The position numbers and the translations under genes are program-made. The notes under the pieces are model-generated. The model was not told the DNA's origin, searched no databases, and saw only the letters and a program-made list of their open reading frames with translations. Source: Alligator mississippiensis (taxonomy: Eukaryota; Chordata; Crocodylia; Alligatoridae). Taken from it: 64,000 nt of DNA. Numbering within the stretch: position 1 is the stretch's first letter; every line of letters starts with the position of its first letter. This document shows, piece after piece, positions 14,001-23,769 of this stretch. Where the stretch lies: NCBI RefSeq assembly GCF_030867095.1, contig NC_081828.1, positions 215,481,978 through 215,545,977 on the forward strand. The letters are read 5' to 3'.

Positions 14001-15675
14001 AATAAATAAATAAATAAAAAATGCAAGTTTCAGTTTTTAAAAAAAAGGAACCCCAAATCCACATTTTTTCATGTTTAAAACAAAACACCGCTATATCTAT
14101 AGATTAGTGGTGTTTCATTCGACTCATGAAAAAAAAGTGTGGATTTGGGGTTATTTTTGTTTAAAATGAAAATTGAAGATTTTTTTTTTCCAGGAAAAAA
14201 AACACAGGATCCCTGCTCATCTTTAACATGCACATCAGCTTACAAGCCTATTTCATGTTGACGATGGATTTTTCTTGCACTATACAAAACTACAGGACAC
14301 AAGGCATTAACTTCAGGTTTCAATAATTGGTAAAACATCTGAAATAGTGACGCCTGACCTTTCAAATTCAGATGCAGATATGGTTTTAGACATTTGACTT
14401 CCTACAATATTTAATGCAAAATATTTCTGAGCATTGCAAGTACTCCAGCATCTGATAAGAGAGCTTGGGCCATGTCTTCTGCTTCTTCTATCACAACTAA
14501 AGCATGTTTTGCTAGCAGAATTTAGCAAGCCCTTCAGTGTTGCACACAGCAAGGCAGGATCCAGCAGCTCACTGTTCCCTAAAGTCTGCTGGGATGCAAC
14601 AGGAGTAAGCATTTTAGCTGTGAAACAAGTGCAATGTGAAAACTCACATGGAGAACACAGGTGTTATTTCTACAGTCGATTCTCTGGCTACAGCTGTACT
14701 ATGGCTAAAATACCTTCCATCCCAAACTGCAGGCTTTGCATACAAGGGGGAAGAAATCCTTCTCTCAAGTCCAAAGCCCTCACTTGTCTCATCCACAGCT
14801 GGATGATGCCTCAAGTTAATATTCCAGCTTTGTCCACTTTGTGCAGCAACGGCAGCTGAGCTCAGTCCTGCGGTCACCCATCCTTTGGGGTGCAGGACCC
14901 TCTTATGACAAAACTAACCCTGGGATCCATGTGAATGAAGCAGGGATTGACTTTTACCTGGCATGAACATATGCCCTCAGAGATTATTTGCGGCCACCAG
15001 GCCAGCAAAGACATTCAACATTTTCTAATCAAGGCAGGGAACTGGAAGAGCGGAGAATTGCATCTTTAAACAAGAGGGCACAAAAAGCAATGTGCAAACG
15101 CTGAAAACCCTATGATAAAGTTTCAGACAGGTACAATGCACATCAGTCACCGTTCAAGCTGAAATGGAGCTACCCTACCTGTCGGCTACATCCATGTCAG
15201 ACTCGATCTTGTTCAGTCCTTTCACGATATTATCAAACTGCTCGCCCTGGTACTGCAGCACCTTGGCCGTGTCCTCCAGCCGCTGCTGGGATCCGGCCAG
15301 CAAGCCAGTTAGTTCTTTCCCTTTGGTCATCTCCAAAGACGCTGCTTGGGCTTCAGCTCCGTGCTGCGATAGCAGCTGCTCCCGCCAGAAGTGTTCGAGG
15401 ATGTTGAAGACCACATTTCTACTGGGCTGGAGGGAGCTGAACCAGTGCTTGGTGTTCTTCTCCAGGAGTGTGAGGGAGCTGAAGATTAAATTGGAAGACT
15501 CCTTCTTGATCTCACTGATGCTGGACAGATGGAAGTGGACCAGGAGCTCTCCCGTCTTGTCAGCTGTAAATTTGACTGCGACAGGAGTCAGAGAGAGTCT
15601 GCCGGAGACCCATCGTTTCTCAGTGTCCAAGTAATAAGAACAGGGCCAGGTATGGATGCGTATGTCCTCGTTCAT
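785..15675 (-). CDS. SNAP47: SNAP47, synaptosome-associated protein 47 (partial, last exon(s) off left edge)
   Basis: SNAP47 is a SNAP-25-family Qbc-SNARE without palmitoylated cysteines that acts in intracellular membrane fusion. Three exons (15675-15179, 6432-5948, 912-785) with GT/AG borders and matching phases join into 370 codons without a stop. The N-terminal PH-like part contains IHTWPCSYYLDTEKRW and HWFSSLQPSRNVVF. The first SNARE helix lies at about residues 120-172 (SQQRLEDTAKVLQYQGEQFD, KIESDMDVADRLLTELE). The middle domain contains DVDDIKVHTPYEIS and RQRFIGKPDISYQLLSAKMP. Exon 3 ends at ESETQEMRQ, the beginning of the second SNARE helix. The remaining roughly 48 residues known from mammals are not in the window, so they should lie left of base 1. 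Human SNAP47 has a longer N-terminal isoform; here the frame is also open upstream of the chosen ATG, but this ATG matches the conserved short start. The gene is transcribed away from JMJD4 and shares a CpG island with it. Identity is secure. Confidence 0.95.
1148..1545. mobile_element. MITE-like DNA transposon, Harbinger-like
   Basis: The left end GGGTGTGTCCACACATG and the reverse complement of the right end, GGGAGCTTCTACACATG, form imperfect terminal inverted repeats. ATT flanks both ends and could be a 3-bp target duplication. The inside is rich in repeated and inverted TTAATGTGCATTA words. There is no coding capacity. The ends resemble those of the elements at 32418, 34617 and 53897. Confidence 0.55.
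1546..5186. other. SNAP47 intron 2, mostly unique sequence
   Basis: Apart from the retroelement insertion at 3345-3536, nothing recognisable was found on either strand. Short open frames here show no domain signatures and lack plausible splice context. Confidence 0.6.
3345..3536 (-). mobile_element. Short retroelement copy with 14-bp target site duplication
   Basis: The insert is flanked by an exact 14-base direct repeat GTATTAAAATGGCA (3331-3344 and 3537-3550), the hallmark of target-primed retrotransposition. Read on the minus strand it contains CCTGACGAAGGG...CCCGAAAGCTTGC, then TAATAAAAGATATC, and ends near ACGGCTACAACC. A related, diverged copy occurs at 48880-48980. The family is a common amniote interspersed repeat that I cannot name with certainty; a SINE or Penelope-like fragment is possible. 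Confidence 0.8.
5187..5590. mobile_element. Fold-back hAT-type MITE, copy 1 of 6
   Basis: The ends read atGGGATCCTGGTTTTCT and AAAACCAGGATCCCtg. The flanks caaatgac (5179-5186) and ctaatgac (5591-5598) are an 8-bp duplication differing at one base. The two arms are near-complementary over almost the whole element. The centre has been expanded by a TA/CA microsatellite (about 5280-5352), making this copy about 170 bp longer than copy 2. Confidence 0.85.
5321..5352. repeat. (AC)n microsatellite inside MITE copy 1
   Basis: About 16 AC dinucleotides follow an alternating purine-pyrimidine tract (tatata, gtgtgcatgtgtacgtatgt). It lies at the loop of the fold-back element. Confidence 0.95.
5948..6432 (-). 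CDS. SNAP47: SNAP47 coding exon 2
   Basis: The acceptor ttcatcactag supplies the A that completes the split arginine codon, followed by LLTELESPSWWPFSSKLWKS. The exon ends GGCAG before gtaaat, leaving one base (G). It encodes the end of SNARE helix 1 and the conserved middle domain (LTLLVSGLEI, DVDDIKVHTPYEIS). Confidence 0.95.
6693..6928. mobile_element. Fold-back hAT-type MITE, copy 2 of 6
   Basis: This is the cleanest 236-bp copy. It starts CAGGGATCCTGGTTTTCTCC and ends GAGAAAACCAGGATCCCTG. The 8-bp flanks cctatcac (6685-6692) and tctatcac (6929-6936) match at seven bases. The arms carry aaaatccacatttttcc and its complement around a short AT-rich centre. Confidence 0.9.
7434..7520 (-). 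mobile_element. CR1 LINE 3'-end fragment
   Basis: The stretch agggctggaagggacttcac and the following agtccagtcccctctgctcaaggc are the reverse complement of the conserved CR1 3' UTR tail. Only this tail is present, typical of 5' truncation. Confidence 0.75.
7968..8010. repeat. (GA)n microsatellite
   Basis: About 19 uninterrupted GA units end in gaaagag. The flanks up to about 9260 within the SNAP47 intron show no recognisable element. Confidence 0.97.
9268..9375 (-). mobile_element. CR1 LINE 3'-end fragment
   Basis: The segment cattagggctggaagggact followed by ctagccccctgcccaaagggcagg is the reverse complement of a CR1 tail of the subfamily ending in tctatgaa. It directly abuts MITE copy 3. 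Confidence 0.85.
9398..9637. mobile_element. Fold-back hAT-type MITE, copy 3 of 6
   Basis: The ends are aaGGGATCCTGGTTTTGTC and GACAAAACCAGCATCCCTG. The arms are inverted copies, with aaaatccacattgttcc against atgtggatttcgggtt. The flanks gtgtgat and gtgatgat are compatible with an 8-bp duplication that has lost one base. A TTTA-rich run has expanded the right arm. Confidence 0.82.
10055..10135 (-). mobile_element. Old CR1 3'-end fragment
   Basis: The pattern taaggtcagaaaggacc followed by ttgtctgacccgctgcataaggcaggcc is the reverse complement of an older CR1 tail than the others in the window. It is highly diverged. Confidence 0.55.
10280..10578. mobile_element. hAT MITE, CAGTGGTTCTCAA family, copy 1
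   Basis: The terminal repeats CAGTGATTCTCA and TGAGAGTCACTG are flanked by taatagtt (10272-10279) and caatagtt (10579-10586), an 8-bp duplication with one change. The interior (ggtgccttaagatcctttc, gattcacaagataaacc, tgatctttctgagttct) is shared with the copies at 32310 and 42782. Confidence 0.88.
10675..10905. mobile_element. Fold-back hAT-type MITE, copy 4 of 6
   Basis: The element starts CAGGGAACCTGGTTTTCTCC and ends GAGAAAGCCAGGATCCCTG. gtaataag lies two bases outside the left end and gtaataac directly follows the right end, matching at seven of eight bases. The inverted arms include gtttcattttaaatcatgca. Confidence 0.85.
11205..11330 (+). mobile_element. MIR-type SINE relic
   Basis: gtgcctcagtttttctgtcc, ggggataaagacactgacctg and taaagtgctttgggatct follow the order of the MIR/CORE-SINE 3' half. 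It is strongly diverged, as expected for an element predating amniote radiation. Boundaries are approximate. Confidence 0.6.
11745..12870. other. GC-rich intronic block of unknown origin
   Basis: This stretch of SNAP47 intron 1 is clearly richer in C and G than its AT-rich surroundings and has many short proline-rich frames on the plus strand. I find no splice-bounded exon, no conserved domain and no element ends. A decayed repeat is possible. Confidence 0.4.
13974..14215. mobile_element. Fold-back hAT-type MITE, copy 5 of 6
   Basis: The left end CAGGGATCCTGGTTCTCG and right end CACAGGATCCCTG are flanked by atcatctt (13966-13973) and ctcatctt (14216-14223), seven of eight bases alike. The arms carry aaatccacattttttcatg and its inverted partner around tatctatagatta. 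Confidence 0.87.
15179..15675 (-). CDS. SNAP47: SNAP47 coding exon 1
   Basis: This exon encodes 165 residues plus two bases of the next codon. The start ATG (15675-15673) is followed by NEDIRIHTWPCSYYLD. The exon ends GCC GAC AG before gtaggg. A likely 5' border is the acceptor tttcactttag, which would place exonic 5' UTR at 15676-15740. The PH-like domain and most of SNARE helix 1 are encoded here. Confidence 0.95.
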
Positions 15676-16025
15676 CAGCTCGCCCTCGAGATTCACTTCC
15701 ACAAGGACAAGGGTACTGCCACCTCCAAAGCAAGGAGAAACTAAAGTGAAAATGGGGGAGAAAGCATACAAAGTGATCTGTCAATTAGCACATACATAGG
15801 TTAAGGACACCCCTAATGGCATCTCTCTTATGAGTACCCAATCTTAGGGTACGGACAGATAAAATGCTTGCAAGTGCTCCAAATGCCTTTAATGCACTCT
15901 AGGTATCATTTATAACCTCACTTTCTTAGTCACAAAGCGGCCCAAAATGTCTGAGAAATGACCCTGGATGGAACAGGAACTGTGACGCGCTTCATGGTCA
16001 TGTCTGTACCCTCTGGCAAAGTGCA

Positions 16026-17690
16026 TTAGGGAATGGGTTGGTCTGCCAGCAACCCATGGTGCTTTGCTCTGCTTTGCACACACACACACACACACACCAC
16101 TCTGACTTGCTCCCAACACCACTGCTCTGGGCTCACAAGCCCTGCCACAGAAGTGACCCCAGCACCAGTGACTACCAAGGTGGACATCATCTGGACCACC
16201 CCCCTTGGAGCTTGGCTTTGAGAGTGATGCAGTCTCAGGCACCCTCTCACTCACCCACCGCAAGGGCACCAGAAAGTCTGCACCTGCAAAGCTGGAGGCA
16301 AGAGGCCATGGACCTGCTCTCTATCCGGGGTGAAGAGACCACCCTCAGGCCCCTAAGAGCCATTACAACTAGACTACCTGTGACAGAGTCATGATAGAGA
16401 TGACAACCCATGGACACAACCTAGATTGACATCTGTGTCAAGCCAAAGTGGACGTCCTGAAGGCACAAGAGCCCATGATGTCAACCGTGTTTTGGTTGCT
16501 CGGCAGGTGATGTGCTCTTAAAGGAGCTGTTGCATATACTGGCCAAAGATACCTCTGTTGAGCCCTGCTTTGTTGCTGGCTGTGGCATGGATGTGAATGT
16601 GAGATGTCTGGCCACAGCAACATCACAAACCTGGAGGACTGTGGGGAGCCTTGGTCAAAGCCCTACCTAGGGCAGAGCAAGAGCAAGCAGGACCGAGCCA
16701 TTATCCTCCTGATAACTGCAGAATACCATGTACCTGTCCTCGGGACAGGGCAGCATCGATGATACCGGGCTTAGGGAGCACCAGCCAATCATCCTGCCAA
16801 CACCCTGACTGTCGGTCCCACCAGAGCCAAGTAACCCCAAGGCCTGCTTTGAACGAGGCCCAGGCATGGCTAGACCCATAGGTGCCTGCTAACGGGTCTC
16901 CAGTACCCTTTGGGCCCAATGGATATGGGGGACCCTGTTCCTCCTCAGTGCAAAGGCAGAGGTGGTTAAAGGCAGCCTGCAGAGGATCCAAATACCATGA
17001 GATGTGGGATGCTCCCATCTCCAGTGGCACTAGGACAGTCGTGTATTGTGGAGCCCAGTAAGGGGTCTTTCTGCCTGTGGGTTTTAATCGATTCTGGGAT
17101 TACCACTTGTCCCAGCCAGGGTGCAGAGAGGGGGTCATCAGACAGTGAGACTGGGAACTTCTCCTGGGTCATTAAGAGACTGTCTAGGAGTCTCCCCCAA
17201 CTATACAGATGGCCCAGTAAGAAATAGCACAAGACCCTTGCCTCTTGTATGTTCCCTGGGCCATCACGGCTCCTGCAGCACTCCAACCCCACGAGGAGCT
17301 CTCGGGCAATTTGCAGACCATTTAGTTACTCCAGCAATTTAACACAAATTGTGTCTCTCTCCTGCAGGGGAGGCTGGGTGGACCTGGCCAGGCTGAGGGT
17401 GGGTGGCACATGCCCTCCGCTCCTCCCTGCTCCCCTAACCACAGCCGAAGTGGAGCGAGGGTGGATGCAGGATGCTCACCGTGGGCTCGGGGCTCTCCAC
17501 TCTGCTGCCTCTACCCTGGGATCCCTGCGTCCCCACAGCTGCCAGGGGCAGGGGAGAAATTTGATCCCAAATTTTATGAAACCTCTTTCCCTTTCTCAGT
17601 CGCTGGTGGCTGGAACAATGGCTCCAGTTCCTGGCCCGTGAAAGGGTCTTCCCACTCCTATTCCAGGTTAAGCCCCTGGCCATTCCCCTG
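16026..17690. other. GC-rich intronic block of unknown origin
   Basis: This is a long stretch of SNAP47 5' intron with raised GC, starting at a CA microsatellite (16077-16098). It contains numerous overlapping short frames on both strands and no recognisable domain, splice-bounded exon or repeat ends. One frame reads VLIDSGITTC, which is too little to call a protease. It is treated as non-coding. Confidence 0.4.
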
Positions 17691-18579
17691 GAAAGCCTTC
17701 AAAATGATCGAGACATGAAATCAAGGGTAGGACACAGAAGAGGTTTGGCATTTGCCACAGCAGGCAAGTGAAAACCAAGTGTATTCTTGGAGCAATGAGA
17801 AAGCACTTGCCAATGGCAACGATTCCTCCAGAGCCCAAAAATTGCGTTTCCCAACAGTGCCAACCACTCCTTTTTTTCATTTATTCCTACTCCTAGAGCT
17901 TTTTATGCCTGAATATTACAACCCCTAGCAACACTTGAAACACAATCGTATTAACAAATGGGGAATGCCATGGGCAGCCAAAAGAAAAAAAATACTCTAA
18001 TGATCGTAGATACTGGTGAGGACTGATGTGACACGAGACCTTGTCAAGCCAATTCAGAGAAGGGAATTAATGTTTTTCGGATGTGCTGTCAAAAAAGGGA
18101 ACTGCTTACAGAAGACAGGATATGTGGAAGGAGGAGGAGGGGAAGAAGAGGGTGGGAAAAAAGGACAAAAAGGAGTGGACAGAATTAGCCAAGACAATTA
18201 ACAAAAAAAAAGTACTGATGAATGAATAAATAACTGTGGAGAGAACTGGTTTATTATGTTGCCAGCCCTCAGACTGAGGATAGCTGATCACGAGGTGATG
18301 ATCATGATGATTAAAACTACCTACATTCCCAAGTGACTTCATCTCCACATTATGTTCTGGATGGTGATCCATCACTTCCTTACGAGCACGCATTGAACAC
18401 TAATGATTTAAACACTTGTGCGTTAATTATCTCCTTAACAACGTGGATGCATCCTAAGAAAATGACAGCTCAGTGCTGCATTATGTATTCAAGGTGCTCT
18501 GGAGCATTATGCAGTGTTATCAATGAAAGATCAGAAAGAGGACATAATCCTCCTCACTTTCCATCAGATTAGTCCACAC

Positions 18580-19010
18580 AGATGTTTACACTGTGATCCT
18601 AGCTATTAATTTGACTTCAATGGGATCTGCTTTCCCCTGGGGGAATCCTAAAGCAAGAAAGGTTTTCCTCTTGGTTTGGATTATCAATAATCTGTAATTC
18701 CCATACTCTGCAGAACTCCCTGCATTTAGTAATGACCAAATCATTTATGCTCAAGTACAGGAATTCATAAACCCCTGGCAATGACCTTTCTAACCTGATT
18801 ATTTATATTGCCAGTCACATTTAAAGCCAAAGGGACTACTCACATTAGGATTACTCACACAGGGCCATATTCCAACACCTTTACTCAAATATAGCTCCTT
18901 ATTCCACAAGTATCTGATGCAAACAAAGTTGCCACCTACAAATTCCAGGTGTATAAGGTAGGCCCTGGCTTTATGTTCAGAACTGCAGCAGTTTAATCCT
19001 AGTAGGATTA
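18580..19010 (-). repeat. Ancient interspersed repeat remnants
   Basis: ttgacttcaatgggatctgc and, further right, gggactactcacattaggat match motifs of old amniote repeats seen in many reptiles. The family cannot be set from memory, and the boundaries are vague. Confidence 0.35.
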
Positions 19011-20055
19011 CAATCCCTGCCCCCGCACACACACACAGGTTTGTTTGTTTTTTAATTATCATATTGTATGGCATACAAAACGCATCTTTCCCCTGCAAGA
19101 CTCAGCTGCTGAAAATTGGGATTACATATTAGTATCATATCATATTATAATTGAGGAAGTATAGTTTTTGAGCACCTTGCACAATTCTCCTATCACCTGT
19201 GTTCATTCAGGGAAGATCAATGTCAAGAAATTAAAGGCACAGCAATGGTACACAACTTGCATATTGAACACGTGCCAAAGTCTGGAACAAAATCAACATT
19301 TCCCAACTCCAATGCTGTCCCTATTCACTGGAAACGATTGTCTCTCAGATGAAAACGCCTTCAAGACCAGAGAGAAGCAATACATCATCCTACGAAGTAC
19401 AGATTTGAAAGAGACTGATTCAAAATGTTTATCAAGTCTCAGACTGACTGTTAAAACATTTTTAAGGTTTGAAAAAGTCTGCAAGACTGTCCTTTCCAGT
19501 GCAACCATCCAATAGCTTCCCATCCAGAGAGTATTTTCTCCCAGTTCCTTTACATAATTAAGGCTGCACCAAATTCAACTTAAATGCAGCCTTGCAGCCA
19601 GGCTGCCATAACTGGCACAAGAAAATACATCTAAAGTCATTTACCTCGAACTGCAGGCTCAGGATCCTCAGGCTGCCATCGTAGGGTTGTCATCTTTCTA
19701 AAACCGTTTGTCCCTATTCAAAACTTTTCTCTCTCTTTAAAGTCTGAGAAAAACCAAATGGACTGCAAAAGTGGCAAAATTCTACTAAACCCAAATCCAA
19801 AAAGGAAAGCAAAAAATGCTAAAAAATAAAGACACTAGAAAACATATGCTCAAGGCAAGCACCTGTCAAAACACCTCTCTCCAGCTGAAGAAAAGAACTG
19901 ACTACTGAACACATATATATATGACCTCTTATGTCACAAGACTTTTGACTCACCCTGAGGTTTACAAATTCCTTCCAGGTCCTGTGCCCAAAATCAGAAC
20001 GTGTAAGCATGAATCTATTGCTGACCATTTCTTCAGAAATTATATTTTTATAGTT

Positions 20056-20057
20056 TC

Positions 20058-20093
<36 letters not shown>

Positions 20094-20315
20094 CACACAG
20101 ATAGATACACATATCCACACACATTATATATACACACAGACATTATGCACATACACACCTATAGAAATATGTAGAAGATATAGATACACACATATATACA
20201 GAGACACATTACGCACGCACGCACACACACACTTCTATAGATATACGTGTTCATATATACATACACATTATACACACATTACACATACACACACACGCAT
20301 GCAGACAGACATCTG
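20056..20315. repeat. Compound CA/TA microsatellite cluster
   Basis: A (GT)n run is followed by interrupted CA, TATA, GATA and GCAC units over about 260 bp. The long frame across it on the plus strand (repeated HTHT and YTQ words) is an artefact of the repeat. Confidence 0.92.
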
Positions 20316-21289
20316 CACTTGTGCACTTAGTAACAGTCATATTTATGTAGCATTTTTTTGTTCCAGGTGATGCCAAAATGCAGTAAAAATGTTAAAAGTG
20401 CATACATTGATCATTTAGAAATGACTTCACTCAACAGCGAAGGATAGTCAAAAACAGCACAGCACATGGTTACTGTTTAATAGAATATAACAATTACGTG
20501 AGCTGAAGCCAAGGCTGCAAATATCTTGATGACCCGATCATGAGACCTGGCCAAAATATAAGAAAGAAGAGAAAAAGAAGTGGGCAGCCTTGGGGTGGTG
20601 GGGATACTGGGAAGCAGACATTAAATCTGCTTTTAAGCAAACAGTTCCAACCATGCACTATGTGTTTATAATGGCTGGAAAAATTATGAGTTTTGATTAC
20701 TGCTCCTGAACTGCTAAGAAGCTGATAATAAACCCCTGCTCCTCTTACTTCTACCCCAGCTGTTTCTTTTTCTCATCCACCAGTTATAACAGCCTTTTTC
20801 CTAGACTGCAGGCAGTCTGAGGCACGGACTGTCATTTACTATATGTTTAACTGTACTGGACACAGTGGAGCCCCCTGATATTTGTTCTTTAGGTGCTACT
20901 AGAAATATAAATAATAAATGTTATACATTACTCCACCAGGTATATCAGAGGTGAAAGAAGCCAACTAAAATCTATTTGCCATCTTCCAGGATCACACTGA
21001 GATTGTGTCCCATAATATATTTGCTGGAGACTTTTAGTAAGATATGAAAAACCAGCTCCCCCCTCCCAGTCCCACTCTGCATATCCTCCCAGATCACGAC
21101 CTCCTGACTTGACAAAACCTGCTGGGTGGCCTGACTTGGCATGACTTAGGCCACTTATTTCGATCAAGTATCCCACAAATTAATACCTGAATATCAGGAG
21201 TCCCAGCCTGAAATTGAGCAAGTATTTTCCTTTCATTTGGGCCTATTATGTCACGTTACCGGATTACATCTTAGCGTATCACGCTAAAT

Positions 21290-21840
21290 GTTACTTCATC
21301 TTTCATATGCATCAGTCAAAGGACATCCAGTAGGCAAAGAAAAGGACTTAATGGCCTTGTATAATACTTTGGTGAGACCTGAAATAATATGGACAAGAAC
21401 GAAACAGGGGCAGGGAACATCTACCTTGATGTCCAGGGGAATGACTAGCCCATCACGTGACAAGGGGTAATAGTGTGAGGGGAAGACTAGCAAAGGACAG
21501 GCTAAGAGCAGATATGATCGCTGTCTATAAATACATCAAGGGGCAAATGGCATGGAGGGAAAAGCATTATTTGCACTACAGGACAATGTTAGCACAAATA
21601 CAAATGGATATACATCGGCTAGGAATATAGCTGAAAGTTAGAATAAGCCTTTAGAAGATTAAGGTTGTACAAGAACCAGCCAGGAGACGTCAGGGCAATG
21701 CAATCTAAATCGTTTTAAACTGGATCTGTTTTATGGCAAGAATTGTATGACATGATGGTCTGAACAACGGGGGCTCAACTCAGTGACTCAAGATTGGTCC
21801 CATCCAGTCCTACGATTACAAATCTTTGTATACTACTATC
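21290..21840 (+). mobile_element. Old CR1 LINE fragment (C-terminal RT region to tail)
   Basis: The order of ttggtgagacctgaaataat, ctaagagcagatatgatcgctg, tctataaatacatcaagggg and gtcccatccagtcctacgat follows the CR1 3' half in plus orientation. The coding frame is destroyed, indicating an older insertion than the copies at 30.3, 41.2 and 44.0 kb. Confidence 0.7.
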
Positions 21841-22094
21841 ACCCCTACACCGCCATCTTCTCCTAGTCACCCCTTAGTCACCACTTCTTTCAGTCACAAG
21901 TCACACACATTTTCCCCTCAGTCTTTCCTAGCTGCCTTCTTAGTTATGCTGTGAATCTCTTAACCCCAGACCACTGTAACTATTCCTGACAATTAACACC
22001 CCCTCCTCAAACTGAACACAATACTCCACAACGAGCTGCACAAGAGTTGCACATAATCGAAAGAAAAGGAAACTGGATAAAAAGTTGAGACCCA

Positions 22095-22235
22095 GGCTGC
22101 CGCTGCCACTAAGTCACTCCACGGCCTTGGTCAAGTTCCTTAATGCATGACTGAAGTTCTTCTTTTACATAACAGGGAGAAGGCGAGTCACTGAACATTG
22201 TCAAGTGCTTCGGCATCATCGAATGAAACACATTA
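22095..22235 (+). mobile_element. MIR-type SINE relic
   Basis: cggccttggtcaagttccttaatg followed by gagtcactgaacattgtcaagtgcttcggcatc parallels the MIR central and 3' region. It is diverged, with approximate ends. Confidence 0.5.
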
Positions 22236-22589
22236 CAGAAGCGTGACTAATTTTTCACAGCCTCTGACACGCTGCTCCAGCTGACTGCTGATGCAAAGTT
22301 CACTGTCAACTTGCAGGGCACTCTTGCAGCACTGAGGTACAGCACACTTCCTCCTCTCCCCGCACTTCCTTTTATTTTATTTTTAAATTCATCTCTCGCC
22401 CCACACAAATCCACTGCCTTTGGCAGGGGCACTTATTGGTGTTTGGTTTTAAGGGAGGGTGCAGAATTTGTTTAGTTTTTCTGTTGCATTTCTAATCACC
22501 CTATACCTCTGTTTCATTGCCAGCCCCATTGAAGTGTGGATGGCAGGAAATCAAAACAACCTGGTAGCTCTTCTGAAAGCCACTGCTAG

Positions 22590-22935
22590 GCTAAAAAAGG
22601 CTCGGCATCCTTATGGATAAAGCAGCTCTGTAAAGCTTGCAAACGCAGCTCCAGAGACACGGGAAGTGTCGGAGGACACAGGATGACAGGACAAGGAGCA
22701 ATGGGCTCAAGCTGCAGCAAGGGAAGTTGAGGTTGGAGATTAGGAAGAATTTTCTTACTAGGAGGGCAGTAAAGCACTGGAACGGGTTATCCAAAGTGGT
22801 GGCATATCCATCCTTGCAGGTTTTTTATATAGATAAAGCCTTGACTGGGATGATGTAGTTGGGTCCTGCTTGGAGCAGGGGGTTGGACTGGATGTGACCT
22901 CCTAAAATCCCTTCCCACCCTCATTTTTTATGATT
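22590..22935 (+). mobile_element. CR1 LINE 3'-end fragment
   Basis: gacaaggagcaatgggctca, gaggttggagattaggaaga and ggggttggactggatgtgac are the CR1 ORF2 terminus and 3' UTR of the subfamily also present at 26.2 and 47.3 kb. Confidence 0.88.
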
Positions 22936-23132
22936 CAAGTGCATGCTCTCAGTTGGGGAAGTGGTAAGGATATAAGCAATGCCCACTAACTACTCAGTGC
23001 TGGGCTATGGCATCCCTAAAATAAACAGGCTCCCGGCACACTCAATAAATATTTCCCAGGTGTCCGAATATATGCATTTATGCTACATATATTAATTGCT
23101 CCAATGCCTTCATCTGCTTCTCATGTATAGAG

Positions 23133-23245
23133 TTCATAGACATTAGGGCTGGAAGGGACCTCACGAGATCATCAGGTCCAGCCCCCTGGCCCAAGGGGCA
23201 GGATGTCAGCTGGGGTCAGTGGATCCCAGCAAGATATGCATCCAA
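23133..23245 (-). mobile_element. CR1 LINE 3'-end fragment
   Basis: ttcatagacattagggctgg followed by cctcacgagatcatcaggtc is the reverse complement of the tctatgaa-type CR1 tail. Confidence 0.87.
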
Positions 23246-23572
23246 GCATTTATTCACTTATTTTTTTCTGTTATTGTAGAGATTCCTTTACATCATTCAT
23301 TTGTTCTTCTAATACATTCTTCTAGTCCTAAATGATGCTAATTTATTTCATTTATTCTATTATATTCCCTATGTAGGAGGTGGGCACATTACAACAGGGG
23401 CTGGTCAGTTTTATTCTAATATATTCATTATGATTTCTCTCATGGATTCCTCCGACTTCTTTATTTTCCACGATTTTATGAATTCCTGTGTGTCCGCATA
23501 CACTTTGTTAGGCTGATTCATTACCCTGCTCAATTCAGAACTGACCACGCTAATTAATTATCTGAATCCTAA

Positions 23573-23640
23573 AAAACGAGGGTTGGAAGGGATCTCAGGA
23601 GGTCACATCTAGTCCAACCCCCTGCTTCAAGCAATTAATT
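23573..23640 (-). mobile_element. CR1 LINE tail fragment
   Basis: gagggttggaagggatctca and ggtcacatctagtccaaccc are the reverse complement of a CR1 tail of the cctcctgaggtc subfamily. Confidence 0.7.
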
Positions 23641-23769
23641 GGGAATTGACCATTCCCATTCATCATTCCAATCATTTCACAATTATCCAGGCTTGTTAAT
23701 TATCCTATTTCAGAAATGCCCGCCCCGATTCATTATCCTAATTACTTCAGAATTGTCCACCCTTGTTAG

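Noticed and set aside
14434-14859. 141-codon plus-strand frame in a SNAP47 intron
   Set aside because: No homology, no splice context, and an overlapping minus-strand frame of similar quality.
16651-17292. Possible retroviral protease-like word VLIDSGITTC
   Set aside because: A single short match with no flanking domain, partner gene or terminal repeats; not enough to name an element.
20042-20370. 149-codon frame with histidine-threonine repeats
   Set aside because: It is generated by the CA/TA microsatellite cluster.
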